Shown: positions 50,002 to 64,000 of the stretch, in pieces
How positions within the stretch are numbered: position 1 is the stretch's first letter
Layout of the letters: each line of letters opens with the position of its first letter
Assembly: GCF_901933205.1 (NCBI RefSeq)
Contig: NC_044585.1
Coordinates: 2,728,001 to 2,792,000, forward strand
Reading direction: 5' to 3'
Origin: Camarhynchus parvulus
Taxonomy: Eukaryota; Chordata; Aves; Passeriformes; Thraupidae
Length of the DNA: 64,000 bases
Translations under genes and position numbers: made by a program
The notes under the pieces: generated by a model
The model's input: the letters and a program-made list of their open reading frames with translations, nothing else
What the model was told of the DNA's origin: nothing
The model's database searches: none

Positions 50002-52813
50002 CCACATCCAGAAGGGCTCATGCTATTTTTCCTCTTGAGCAACTGAATGTGGTTTGAACCTTCAGAAAGAGCCACAGTGTGGAGTGCAGCAGGGCACTGT
50101 GTTTGCTTTGCTCTTCCATTGCTCCATTCCTTCCAGGGGCAGCACCTGACACGTAAAGGCTCAGACACATCAGGACACAGAAACCTCTTCCTGAAGCCCA
50201 GGGCTCCTGGGCTGGATTCACAGAGTTCTATCAGACAGATCACACCAAGAAGAAGTTCACAGAGCTCTGAAGTTCACAACAAGATCCAAATTATAATTAC
50301 TGCTAGCTTTTCTCTCTCTTCCTTTCTGAAGAGCAGCAGTTCATGTTTTAACAGAAGGGATCTGGCAAACATGATTTCTCCTTTGACAAGTGGTGACACT
50401 CTCAGGGTTATTGCAGTTAAGGACTCTGACAACATTCCAGGTAAATGAAGGTGACCATTGGACAGAAAAAAAATCAGCTCAAAGCTCGAATTACCTCACC
50501 AAAACAGGTGATGAGTGAATTTAGAACAAGAAATGCTATCCTTTTCATTAGAAAAATATTATTTTTTAACTCTAAGGCAATGAATAAGACAATCATAGAT
50601 AAGGATATCAGTTCAGAGGACGAACAGAAGGGTTTTAAAACACTGATTGGCAAAATCTGGAATTTAATAATAGGAGATAGAAAGCAAGACAGCACTGAGT
50701 ATTTCCACTAAGACTATTCTTATTGAAACTAATGAAGTAAAAAAAAAAAATTTAAGAAATATAGAGGAGAGGAAAATGCATTTCAGACTTTTATTAAAAT
50801 CTATTAATGAAGATCTTTCACTTGAAACCTCGCTTGTAACAATTGTCTTTAGATTATGCTGGCTCTTCAAATGCACCAATTAATTATCTGAGGGTCTCTA
50901 CTTCTAGTGCTAAAGAGCTGCAAGAATGTTTGAGACACCACTGCTCTGCAAACTTCTCCAAAGGCCCTCAGCACAGGTTAAGCAGTTATTTTGCAAAGTT
51001 CCATAATTCTCACAGGCACATATCAGTGTAAATGTGTACTGTTATACAATGCTAGAGACATGCTGAATTATTACTCTTCACATGGGCTATGTTCTTCAGA
51101 TGATGGGGTTTTGGATTTGGCAATACTTTTGAGTTAAATCTGTGCTTTTTTACCATGAAGAAGTTTCACAGATGCCAAGCACAGCTGCATTCACTGGGTT
51201 AACATCTATGACATTCAAACTGTCCTTAACAGTCGTAAGAGCACCATAGAACAGATTTATTTTCTTTACAATGGAGTTACTGCTGAAAGAGCCTGTGCTT
51301 ATAAATAGCAGCTGTTACAGAACTCACTGCTCAAGTTGGCTTCTGCTTAATATTAATGAGATGTTCCATGGCTGAACTGCTGGTAAGTGTTCAGAAAAGC
51401 AAGAGGCAGAAGCAATGACAGAGTGAAGTCTCCCCTGGATTTGACAAACAAGATTACAACAAAGGGCTCGTGACAAAGGGAGCCACGAAACCATTGGGAG
51501 CCATTAACATTCCACAGCAGGCCCTGAAGTGCCAGCACCTATCAACTCAATGATAGCTAAGGCACTTAAACTCTTTTGCCCAAGAGCTGCTAAATGAATT
51601 CAGGTACATTTTCAGAAAGAAAAAGAAGTTGAGCAGACTAAAGTTTCTCAATTCCTTCCTTGTGACAGTGAGTCATTTCCACGCAGTATTTGAGACGGCT
51701 GGGTGGACACACATTACATCAGTTCCTCCAGTCCTTCCCAGAGAACATCTCACCTCCTGTCACTCAGATGAGGATGTGCAAGACCAAGGAAAAACACACA
51801 GAAAACATGGCAAAGCTGGATTTTGAGACAAACTACTTCATTATTACATCTTATGGAGAATATCTTCTCTGCAGAGGAAATGCTGTCCCATTTGCACAGT
51901 TCCAGCACAGCCATCCACGATGTGTGCTCGTATTGCTGCAGGGGAAAGCAGCACAGGCAGAGCAGGGAGAGAGCAAGGAACAAGCCAGACAAGGGGTGAT
52001 CATTGACTCATTGCTGTTATAGTGGAAGCACAGGGACTTTGCACAGATTCCTTGAAGTGTAGTGTACCCTGAAAGCCAGGAGCTGCATGTGCTAGTCTTT
52101 ACAATCCATAAGATAAAGATGAAAGCCACATCACTGTGACAGAGGTAGGCTTATAATGAAGCTTTAGGATGAAGACTTCTTCTGTGCCAGATTTTTCGAG
52201 GTATCAAGAGCACTTTTCCCCTCAATTTGTCATTATGGAATCAAAGCTTGCTTTCCTAGAATATTGTGCACATTTTAAAGGATGGAAAATAGCTGTATAG
52301 GCAGTAACTAAGTTACCATTAAGAACTCTACTGTATGGGGCTGCCATATGCTGTGGGTAGAATATTCAGAGTCTGTGAAATCAGGATGCTGCAGAAAGTT
52401 CAGTGATATGATGCCATGTTATCCTTTTCCTTCTCAAAGCTTTATCTGTACATTCAGTCTCCTATATGCCAGAGGAAGCATTCATCTCACTCTCCCAGCA
52501 AAGAAAGTTTCATGAAGTCTGACTGGAAAGGCAGCACAGAAGTAGTTCAGGCTCTTTAGGCTACATAATTAATCTGAATAGCTTAATAGCTTGGGTTATT
52601 CCAAGCACTGTGGCAACAAGTTCTTACTTTTAAACAGTTGTTCCCATGCTTAGTAGCTGAAGCAATCTGAGGCAATCCATGATAGTGTCACTGAAGTTTG
52701 AGGGGACTCAAATGTTGCCAGTTTTGAGTGGAATGGGGATTAGTATTTCAGTAAGATTTCCATCTGGTAGCTCACGTTGGTTGTATCCCATGGATCTGCT
52801 GAATGATTGGGGT
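50002..52813 (-). other. SPECC1L: Probable SPECC1L 3' UTR
   Basis: This sequence follows the SPECC1L stop codon on the minus strand and is AT-rich with no other exon. ORFs on both strands are short and without recognisable domains. The limit given is the AATAAA at 49,996; a shorter form ending near 51,240 or a longer one reaching about 45.8 kb is possible. Confidence 0.45.
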
Positions 52814-54647
<1,834 letters not shown>

Positions 54648-54707
54648 CAGAGTCGATTTGATGCCAACACTTTCAGCTGCCTGAAAAGCCAAAGTGAAAT
54701 TTCTTCT
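54648..54707 (-). CDS. SPECC1L: SPECC1L penultimate coding exon (CH domain)
   Basis: Sixty bases, flanked by acceptor atatcttatgcag and donor CTG/GTAAGA, encode exactly 20 residues, RRNFTLAFQAAESVGIKSTL. This is the helix of the calponin-homology domain preceding the DINEM segment. The reading frame is phase 0 at both ends and joins both neighbours without a break. Human has M where this has T in RRNF(M/T)LAF. The exon is too short to appear as an open frame on its own and is recognised by its protein match and splice sites. Confidence 0.95.
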
Positions 54708-55401
<694 letters not shown>

Positions 55402-55676
55402 TTATTACATGCTACCAATTCATCAATACTTCATTTTAATACCTTCAAAGAAATTAGCACAGAAAGTGGACAGCCCAGTATCAAAGTCCTGTGGCAAGAA
55501 CTGCACTACTAACAGAGGAAAACAAAATAATGGAGTGATAAGAAAGTTATTTTATACATTGATTTCTGATAATATTAAGTCCTCCTTCAAAAAAAAGTGC
55601 AAAATGTGTGCTTGTGTGTGTGTTAAAAGCTGTAAAATGTTGTGCTAGAGAAGGTAATGCATTTGGTGCAACTGTG

Positions 55677-55962
55677 CCACAAACACAAATTTAAGTGAGA
55701 ATTTCACTCAGTTTTTCAGAGGCATGGGAAAAAGACATTTTTGTGAGGGCCAGAGATTCACACTGGAGATACTAAATTAGTGTTTCTACTGAAACAAACA
55801 GCCAAATCAACCTGGATTAAACAAAACCAACTGAAACCCAAACCTAGTGTAACATCTATGGAAGTGTTTCCATCCCCAGGATCCAGAGGATGACACAGCT
55901 GTACCTGCACCAGCGGGTCCCACAGCTCCATCTTGCTGCCCACCCTGATGTTGTACAGCACA
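55677..55962. repeat. Dispersed or duplicated element, copy 2
   Basis: This is the second copy of the element at 49,531-49,821, in direct orientation, 5.9 kb away and within the SPECC1L intron just upstream of the 55,237-55,353 exon. It has an extra 15 bases (tgaaacccaaaccta type) near 55,830 and lacks about 17 bases near its end. No target-site duplication is obvious at either copy. Confidence 0.85.
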
Positions 55963-57334
55963 ACCCCAAGACAGAAAAGCAAAAGAGTCAAAGATGTGTA
56001 CCCCAAATCCCCGATCAGACAATGTGCTCCTATCTCTGCTCATGTTCATTCTATTTTCTGCTTCTACTACATTTATATTCAGACAAAATTTCTAAATGAT
56101 AAGGGAAAGTATTTTCTCTCTTAAACCATTTCTCTATAGAAACTGATGTGAACAAGATGACAAACAAAAGTTAACTTTCATTTGGAAATAAAGATGTTCC
56201 AGCACATTTAGTGCTGACAGTAGCAGAGAATCTTTACGATTGAAACTGAAATTGAAAACTGCTGTCTTGCACTCTTGATCTTTTAGTTCCCGTAGGAAAC
56301 TCAGTGGCACTGGTAAATGCATCTCCTGAGACTGTATAAATTATTGTAGAGTCAGCCCAGTCCAAAAGAGTTATGAACAAGATGCCTCAGTGACCTTTTA
56401 AATGAGTGTACATTTGGCTGTTGGCAGTCAAACAATGTTAGAGAGGCTAAGTGGATAGCAGTCAGTTTAAACTTTAATTAGGCAACAACCAGTAACAACA
56501 ATATATCATGTACCTTTTACACTTTCATGGAGAAATATAAACATGCTTTAATATCTAACCCACTTAACTGGGCTCAAGTAGAAGTATTGTATTTGCAGGG
56601 AAATGCCCCCATGAAGGCAGGAATGATGCATCTGACCCATGTTCTCAGAAGGCAAATTTATTACTTCATAATACTATATTATATTAAAGAATACTATACT
56701 AAACTATGCTAAAGAATATAGAAAAGATACTTACTCAATGTTAATAAGATAATAAGAACTCGTAACTCTTTCTAGAGTCTCAAAACAGCTTGGCCAATGA
56801 GTCAAAGCAACTCACACCAGAATTTAATGAAACAATCACCTTTGGGTAAAAAAATCTCTAAACACACTCCAAAGGAGCAAAATACAAGAGAAGCAAATGA
56901 GACTAAGAATTGTTTTCCTTTTCTCTGAGGCTTCTCAGCTTCCCAGGGAAAAAATCCTAAATGAAAGAATTTTTTCAAAAAATGTAAATGCTACACAGAA
57001 GTTTATTTAGTTTTCAAAGTTTTAACAGCAGAAACTAAAACCTCCAGTGACAGAAGTGCAGGATCACAATCACCTGAGCCAATCTTTCACCTGACAGCAA
57101 TTTAGTCATCAGCAGCAGCAGCTGTCTTGGACAAGACCCTGAAACTGGTTATTGCTGAGGCAGAGAACTCCACCCAGAGCCAGTGCTCTGTGCCAGGCAG
57201 CCCAGGCCACTTGGACTTCAAATGAACAACAGCCACAATCTCCTCTGACAGAGGAAAAAAACAAAACTCTGGGCAATTTCTAGAAGAATGTGAGGGAAAT
57301 CTGGGTTTCCTGCTCAGCTCCAGCCCTTGTGCTG

Positions 57335-57415
57335 TGCAGTGGCCCCGGGCTCAGGCTCAGTGTACGTGCTGGGGCTCACAGCGCCCGCGGCCGGAGCCCC
57401 CCGGGCTGTGGGAAC
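57335..57415. promoter_or_regulatory. Isolated CpG-rich patch in SPECC1L intron
   Basis: About 80 bp are GC-rich with some eight CpGs (gcgcccgcggccgg) in AT-rich intronic surroundings. It might be a small internal promoter or enhancer. I find no donor or start signal that would make it a first exon. Confidence 0.2.
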
Positions 57416-60240
57416 TGCTCTGCTCACAGCTTCCTCCAGCCACAGGCTGGGAAATCTCAACACCAAAAGGGAAAAAAATAAAGGGAGAAAAAAAAAAGCT
57501 CTTTTTTCCTCAAGAGAGACAGGAAATTGGACTTAAATTTATGCCCGGTTAAAGCTTTCTTAATGTTACTTAAATTAAGGAAACATATGCAACACATAAG
57601 ATGAGGTTTTAAGGGAAAAAAGGGAAAAAATGTCAGATTGTTAAAAGCAAATAAATTTCTACATGTGTCCATTTACAGAAGTCACTTTTTGGGAAGTTCT
57701 CTCCTCCTACCCTGTACCCAATAAGGCCTCAGGCTCACATCTGTGTCAGTAAGAGGGATAAAGGCAGGGAGAGGGGCTTTTTCTGTCACAGACTTGTGTG
57801 GCAAGCTGGCTGTAAAAATCAGGTGTGAATGATCCTGTGTGCTTTGCTATACAATCCACTGAGGGAGAAAAACTCAAAGCTGGTTTTCACCTTTCGGCTT
57901 AAATGTTCTCCCTCTTTCCCTGAGATGAGCAAGTGATGTGGGAAGGGGGAGGAGAAAGATGTACACTGGCATAGCCACAGTGAAATTACAACAAGCAAAA
58001 GTCTTCTCTTCAACATTACAATTGTACAAACTAAAAACTTCACTTTAATATTACTAAGTATCCATAGAATGCTGAATTTTTAATATAAACACTGGGGTGA
58101 AAAAGGGCCACTCAAAGTACACCCACAAGTTTGGTTGGTTCTCAAACAAAACCAAACTCAAAATACCCCATTTTTCTAAATCATCTTGTAGGGTCCAGCT
58201 TTTATTATTAAGACAACAAGCAGAAAGCAAACCCATCATCCAAGAATTTTAATGTATCCAGAGAAGCTGAATTAAATACAACGGAAGGAAACAATTAAAA
58301 GGGACTGGTTTCTGTTTCCAATTGCTCTAAGCATTATGAATTATTATTACCTCTCAGACTAAAAGAAGTATAATATTGGTCAGACAGTAAAAACAAATCT
58401 AGAAATGGGACAGATTGTCATTTAAACTGAAAATTTAATTTTTCATGTAGGGCTTTGAGCACATAACTGGCACATTTAAATACAGCAAATTTTATTTCCT
58501 AAATGCTTTTAACTACTTGTGGTTTTTTTGAAAAAGCTTGGTCAGTATAATGAAATCAATCTTGCATTAAGCTCTTATTTCTCAAAGAATTGATGGTAAA
58601 CAGAACATCAATCTAAAATCTCTGCCATAATTTCTTCTTTGTTACTGCTTTTATTAAGTAATTGGCTCTATTAAGAGAATTCTGCTGGAATCTAATCTAG
58701 AATTATTCTTCAAGACATTTCAGACCACAAAGTATTAAAGCAACTGGAGGACATACTTTCAGATAAATTGTCAAATGAGGAAAAAGCTTTTCTGGAGATA
58801 AATGAACTAGAAGGTCATTTATCATGCCTTGTCTATTTATGACTAACAGGTAGGATGGCAGTGAAGCCACCTCTGTGTTTGGGGTAGAGGGTTTTTAAAA
58901 AGGTGATTTTCACAAAAGTTAAGCAACAGACCATTGTCATAAAAAGATCTGTGGAAGACACTTTCCAACTAGGAGTAAACAACAGAGTTACAAATTCGTA
59001 AGACTTTCTGGAGACAGAACATAAAAATATAAAGTGAAAAGTAGATGGTACTAGAACAACTTGGTAGATCCACAACCAAGCAGCATTTCAAGCATGACTC
59101 CAGCCCCTGCTGAACTGGAAACTGCAGAGTAGGAACAGCCACCACAAAATGAGGATTCCCTTGAGCTCACATAGAAAAAAAAAAAGACTAAAACCAGTAC
59201 TGCCCATGAAACTTTCCACACTGCTTAAGAGACCGGGTTCTGCATAACATCAATCTATCCATCAATCTCTGCAAATCTCTATGGCTTTTCTAAAACTCAC
59301 CATTTTAAAGTGGTTTTACACAGTATACTGCTAATTTAAACATTTTCTCCTATTGCTTTTTGCAATAATTCTAAATTAATAGAGGATGTAAAGTCAGTGA
59401 AAATACTTTTTCTTAAAAAAAACCAAGAAACAGATGCTAACTATTATAACCCAGTAACTCTTCTAATTTTTTTATCCCCCCAGAAAACTGCCACAGCTAA
59501 AAAACCCCACAAACATCAAGAAACCCAACTACAGAAAACATGGTTTGTAACTTGCAGTTACAAATTAAGAACAAAGCAATTTTAATCACTTTTTTTAGAC
59601 ATATCCCCAACTTCAATCTCCCTGAACTGTGGACATCAGAACTCCAGCAGAGCATCATCCTGCACAGCAGCAACTTCTCCACCCTTGTTCTGCACAAAGG
59701 AAGAGAGATTCCCATATCCAAACTTGGTTTGGCTCTCAAAAGAGAGAGAAAACAAAACCATTAATATGATTCTGTGCTATAATATATTAAAGCCTTAAAA
59801 CAAGATTTGAAGTTTAAGTGTGCAGACCTTGGCAGCCTTCTTCCTATGGCAGAAAATGACTCGTAAAATGCTTTTAAAAGCTTTTAAAGATACATCCACA
59901 AAAGAAAAGAGTATCCATTACAGATGATTACAAAGGTTAACTACAACTCCATTGAATCAGAATTCACTGACTCTCAAATCATGGAATAAAGCTGTGCCTA
60001 TCAGCTTCTGGCAGTGGGTGAGAACATGAAAATATTTCTGGAGTAGACTCAGCAGCAGTCCCAGCTACTGCCTCTTCAATGCCAGCTTCTGGAAAGGCAG
60101 TAAATGGCAAATATAGACCATCAAAACCCTTAAACACTGACTGGTAATGTTTCTTTCCATACCAAACACATGTTATTTTTCACTTTGGGCACAAAGAAGA
60201 ACCATAAAAGAAGCAGTCATTCTCACAAAATCCAGTAATA

Positions 60241-60264
60241 GCTTCAGACATTAATGTCTGAAGC
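60241..60264. repeat. Perfect 24-bp palindrome
   Basis: The half-site gcttcagacatt is followed directly by its exact reverse complement with no spacer. Flanking bases do not extend the symmetry. It lies in the SPECC1L intron. Confidence 0.95.
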
Positions 60265-62182
60265 ACTTAGAGGTACAGACAGCTTCATAATTTATTCTAA
60301 ATTTTGTCATAATTAAGTCTAACAAGTTGACATTTCCCTTGTATCAGAATCCAATCCAAACACAAAAAGGAAACATATCTTTCCATAACTCAATGATTTT
60401 TGGCTAAAGCATCAACTTAAACCAAGGAGAGAAGTGTTTTGGCATCCTGACTGTTCTGATGAATCAACCAGACAGCACAGAATGCACACCCTGGAGTCAG
60501 TGTTTGAACACAGGCTTACATAAGCACAGTCATGTCCTTTTCTTGTGCATTTTTAAAATCAATATAGTACTTTGAATAGAGTATGACCTAGCTCAGTGTT
60601 GACAAGTTTAAAAAAAAAGGAATCTGAAACATTTTTTACTTCTAGTTTTGTTATTCTGCACTTATTGCCCAAGCACAAATGAAAGCATTGCTTGATTCCA
60701 AGGTGCATTGAGCATAGCATTCAATTTCTTGTAAAACATGTAGCTTTGATCCGTACAGGAGGTAAAAATTAGGTCTTTGCAGCAAAAGTCTTTCCAGAAA
60801 GCAGCATTGCATGAAATAGAGGACAAGTACTACATGGCTACACTAAGTGCATCTATACCTAGAAACTGTGTAAATCTTAAAGAAAGTTTTGGGGTTTTTT
60901 AAAATTAAGTCTATTCTTGTTGCAATTTTGTGACAACTGCTTTTTTGGAGCCAGACTTCTGGAAGTGAATTATCTTTCAGAACGCTGACAAAAATGGAAA
61001 ATAAATTGAAATACTGGTGGAGATAAGAATGGGTAAGGATGTGTGTGTGTATCCTGTTTGTTGGTCCTCTTTTAACATGAAACATGCATGCTCACATCCT
61101 TTTTGGGACTTTTATTAGCTGTGTGCTCAAAATGAAAGTAGCTGTGTTCCAGCCAGGGTAAATGCTCCCTAACAGCTGGATGGGATTACTTTATGCTTTG
61201 AAGATATCTGGAATTTATGGCAGTTTTATGACACTGCACATATTTTAGAGGAGCCAGAAGGATTCTCTCCTCTGAAAAATGCAGCACTTGGCTCTGTGCT
61301 CTGCAGCAGTGTCAGATCCTGAGCAAAGCTAACACACAATGAAATTTCAACTATTTTGTGCCTGTTGATCTGAAAACTAAAGGTGATTTGCTCCTCTTTT
61401 ATCTTGAGAGCAGCTCTCCTCTCTCGAGGTTCAGAGACCTGCTCAGCCCAGAACAGAGTGCAGTCAGTAACCTGTGTGTGCCATTGCGTCAGGACTGTAC
61501 AGGCTCTGGGTGGAATTCATTCAGAACCTGCCTCTGCTAGTCCTGCACTGACCTTCTGCAGATCACCATCCTCCTCAGCTGAGCTCCAAGGAGAAATCCT
61601 GCCTGCAAACAGCATGTTACAAGCTACAAGATAGTAAGAGATGAAGTCACTCAGGTTTTTACAACAGTAACTTCTCTTATTTTCATTGGCTGTATCAACC
61701 TGTTTTTTTTACTGGTGTCTTGAAAAAACATTTGGAACACAGTTAAATATTAACAACTACATTTAAAGGTGACTATTTATTTATTCCCCTCCAAATTTGC
61801 TTGAATAAATCAAGAAAAGCATACTACGAAGTAATTTACAGGGTTTTTAACAGGGTTTATTCCACTACAATGGACTGAAATTAAGAGCTTCACCACACGA
61901 TCATATTTGAATTATTTAGCATTCACAAAGTTTCAAGCTTCTAAAGCAGAAATAAGTACTTAAGATTTTTAATCAAAAGCTTGAAAGCAATTTTCTAGAA
62001 GGCATAGGAAAGCAGGAGTTATTTCTCTTCCATTTCACTTGAGCTGACAGAAACCCCATACCAGTTACACCAGACAATTCTGTAGGGCTGTATTCTCCAC
62101 AAGTATCTTGTGAGTAAAGAAAACCTTCTCTCTTTGAAACAGGGCAAACTTTGGTGTGGTTTTTTCACTTTAAAGAAGAGAA

Positions 62183-62204
62183 TTTTATTTAATTAAATAA
62201 AATA
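62183..62204. repeat. Perfect 22-bp AT palindrome
   Basis: The half-site attttatttaa is followed at once by its reverse complement. It contains an AATAAA hexamer on each strand. It lies in AT-rich intronic DNA, where such symmetry is more likely by chance than in the 24-bp case. Confidence 0.9.
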
Positions 62205-64000
62205 AATATCAGCACTATTTTACCCTGCTGATAAGGATAAACCAACTCCACCACACCTGGTGTTTAACAGGCTAAACCACTGACAGCTCACCTAGAACTC
62301 TGTACACCTTCAAAAAAAATTCTAGAAATTAAGATTTCTATCGGGTTACTTGTGTCATTACTATTTTTTAGTATTCATTAGCTACTTTCCACTATCCAGT
62401 GGGAAATATAACACCAGAGATGAAAGGCAAAACAATGCCAGGAGCAAACATGTCTCTGTTAGAAATGGAGCTCTAAGTCAAGGTGCACGGCTCCATGTTC
62501 CCTGTGAAACACCAACAGCTGAAATTATTTTCTATAAATACCTTATATGCATTAATGCATAAGGACCTACAGCTGTGAGACATCACCTCCAGGTGAGAGG
62601 GAGAAAACACGACCAAAAAAGTGATTACTGTTGGCAGTGGATGAATCAGTTGTGATTTAAACATATCTTGAAAAATACTGGCTTAACAGGGTTTTACCTA
62701 AGTACTGGTAGTTTAATATGAAAGGACAAAAGTAAGAAAATAATTATTCTGAAACAAAAGGTTTTTAATCCTTTCTTTTCTTTTGCTTGTTTCCAATGAT
62801 GGTTACAATCTTCCAGGTCATTTTAGACTGGTTACAGACTCCAGCTGCCACATGTACAGCTAATATTGGATAGAAACTGATGACTGTATAGAAGGTGACC
62901 TACTGCTCTTCCTAGAGGAAAAGCTTGGAATATTTGGGACTTGTGTTCTGTGAGGCTCCTGCAGCAGCTCAGAGACAGAGGAGCATGTACCTGCAGCTCA
63001 GAAAGCTCCTGCTGGCTCTCACCCAGGTGCTAAAGCAAACAAAACAACAGTGGTACAGAGGAAAAGTAGAAGTTCTGGTGATAGGAAATGCTGGGGAGAA
63101 AAGGGAGCAGTGGCAGAGTGTGAGACAGCAGGAAGAGCTGGAGGTAAAGAGGATGTCCATGCTTGTAGACAGGAAAGGAAGAAGAGCTGAGTACCTTCAG
63201 CAAGACTGAATGAGCAAGGGAGACATTCATTACCCTGATGCTTGTCTCCTGTTTGTCAGTTTTGAACACGCATAGTTTTAAAATAAAATTAAATGAAGCA
63301 GAGATTCATTGAAAATAAAAAAAAAGAAAAAGATCCTTATCTGTTATTGATAACATTGAGATGCCAGAAATCTGGATAAGCACTGTTCACAATGAATACA
63401 GTGCTGGGGTAAGTTTAAAACATTAGAATACCACCAACACAGTGCTCAACCAGAACTGAATTTCAGGGGATGCTGAAAATAATCAAATTCTGTACAACAA
63501 AGAAATGAAAAATGAGTGTGCCTAAAGCAAAAGCCATTCTTCTCCAGAACTACTTAATATAACCTCCTGATACTATCTTACAATTTCAATGAAGGCATTG
63601 CAGTGGCTCTGCAGATGCTCTGTGCTTTCTCAGCACCATGCTGCAGGTTCTGAAGCAAGTACAGAAAGTCTCAAAAGCTATCCTTTGAGCAGTGTTTATA
63701 AAACTCCAGGAATTACAAGCAGCAATCTGTAGAATCAGAAGTGTATTCTTCAATGTGCACACAACTAGAGAGTGAAAAGTTTGGAATAATTTCTATCACT
63801 TCTCCTAACCAGATTAACGAAGCTGTCAAATTCATCTTTCATTTCAAGACAATATGGGAAAATATTTTTGCACTTAGTTTGAGGATTTATAAAGCAATGT
63901 AACATCCTGCCTTTTTTAAAATGTGGGGAAGGAGAAAGGCTCTTTCCACAAAGCTGCTTCTCCTCAGAAATAGCACAGCTGAGTATCAGACGTGCACAGG

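Noticed and set aside
62925..63209. 94-codon plus ORF in the SPECC1L intron
   Set aside because: Lys/Gln/Arg-rich, no domain, no promoter or splice signals; treated as chance.
63592..63660. Exon-like segment on the minus strand with acceptor tgtacttgcttcag and a GTAAGA-type donor
   Set aside because: The translation does not resemble SPECC1L or any protein I recognise.

Overview
This window is vertebrate nuclear DNA and almost certainly avian. It holds two genes, both read on the minus strand, in the order and orientation known for human chromosome 22q11: SPECC1L (high coordinates, 3' end only) followed by ADORA2A (complete coding sequence). I infer a bird from the protein divergence, short introns and CpG-rich GC islands. 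I cannot name the species from the sequence. Most open reading frames in the window are chance ORFs in introns, UTRs and intergenic DNA.

Layout by region. 1-10,460 has no gene I can recognise. About 10,461-15,396 lies directly 3' of ADORA2A and holds its 3' UTR, whose end I cannot fix. 15,397-16,357 is ADORA2A coding exon 2, 16,358-23,573 is a 7.2-kb phase-2 intron, and 23,574-23,923 is coding exon 1. The two exons join in frame into a 436-residue adenosine A2A receptor. Upstream of the start codon, 23,924-24,449 looks like 5' UTR in the same exon: a strong splice acceptor lies at its far end and it contains several upstream ORFs. From 24,450 to about 38,540 is non-coding DNA with three CpG-rich patches (32.0, 33.7-34.0 and 37.0-38.3 kb), two of which contain minus-strand splice donors. 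These fit alternative non-coding first exons of ADORA2A. 38.5 kb to roughly 45.9-50 kb is intergenic. SPECC1L follows: its 3' UTR ends at an uncertain point, its stop codon is at 52,814, and the last three coding exons (52,814-52,903, 54,648-54,707, 55,237-55,353) encode the final 88 residues, the C-terminal part of its calponin-homology domain. 55,354-64,000 is intron; the preceding coding exon lies outside the window.

The two genes are not functionally coupled at protein level: one is a Gs-coupled receptor, the other a cytoskeletal crosslinker. Their tandem arrangement matters because human SPECC1L-ADORA2A read-through transcripts are known. I found no CRISPR, phage, operon or other prokaryote-type system and nothing that amounts to a new biological system. 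The items most worth a second look are: the receptor's DRY motif reads DRI; both cysteines of one extracellular disulfide known in human A2A are missing; a 109-codon upstream ORF and a start-overlapping mini-ORF precede ADORA2A; and a ~290-bp element is present twice around the SPECC1L 3' end.
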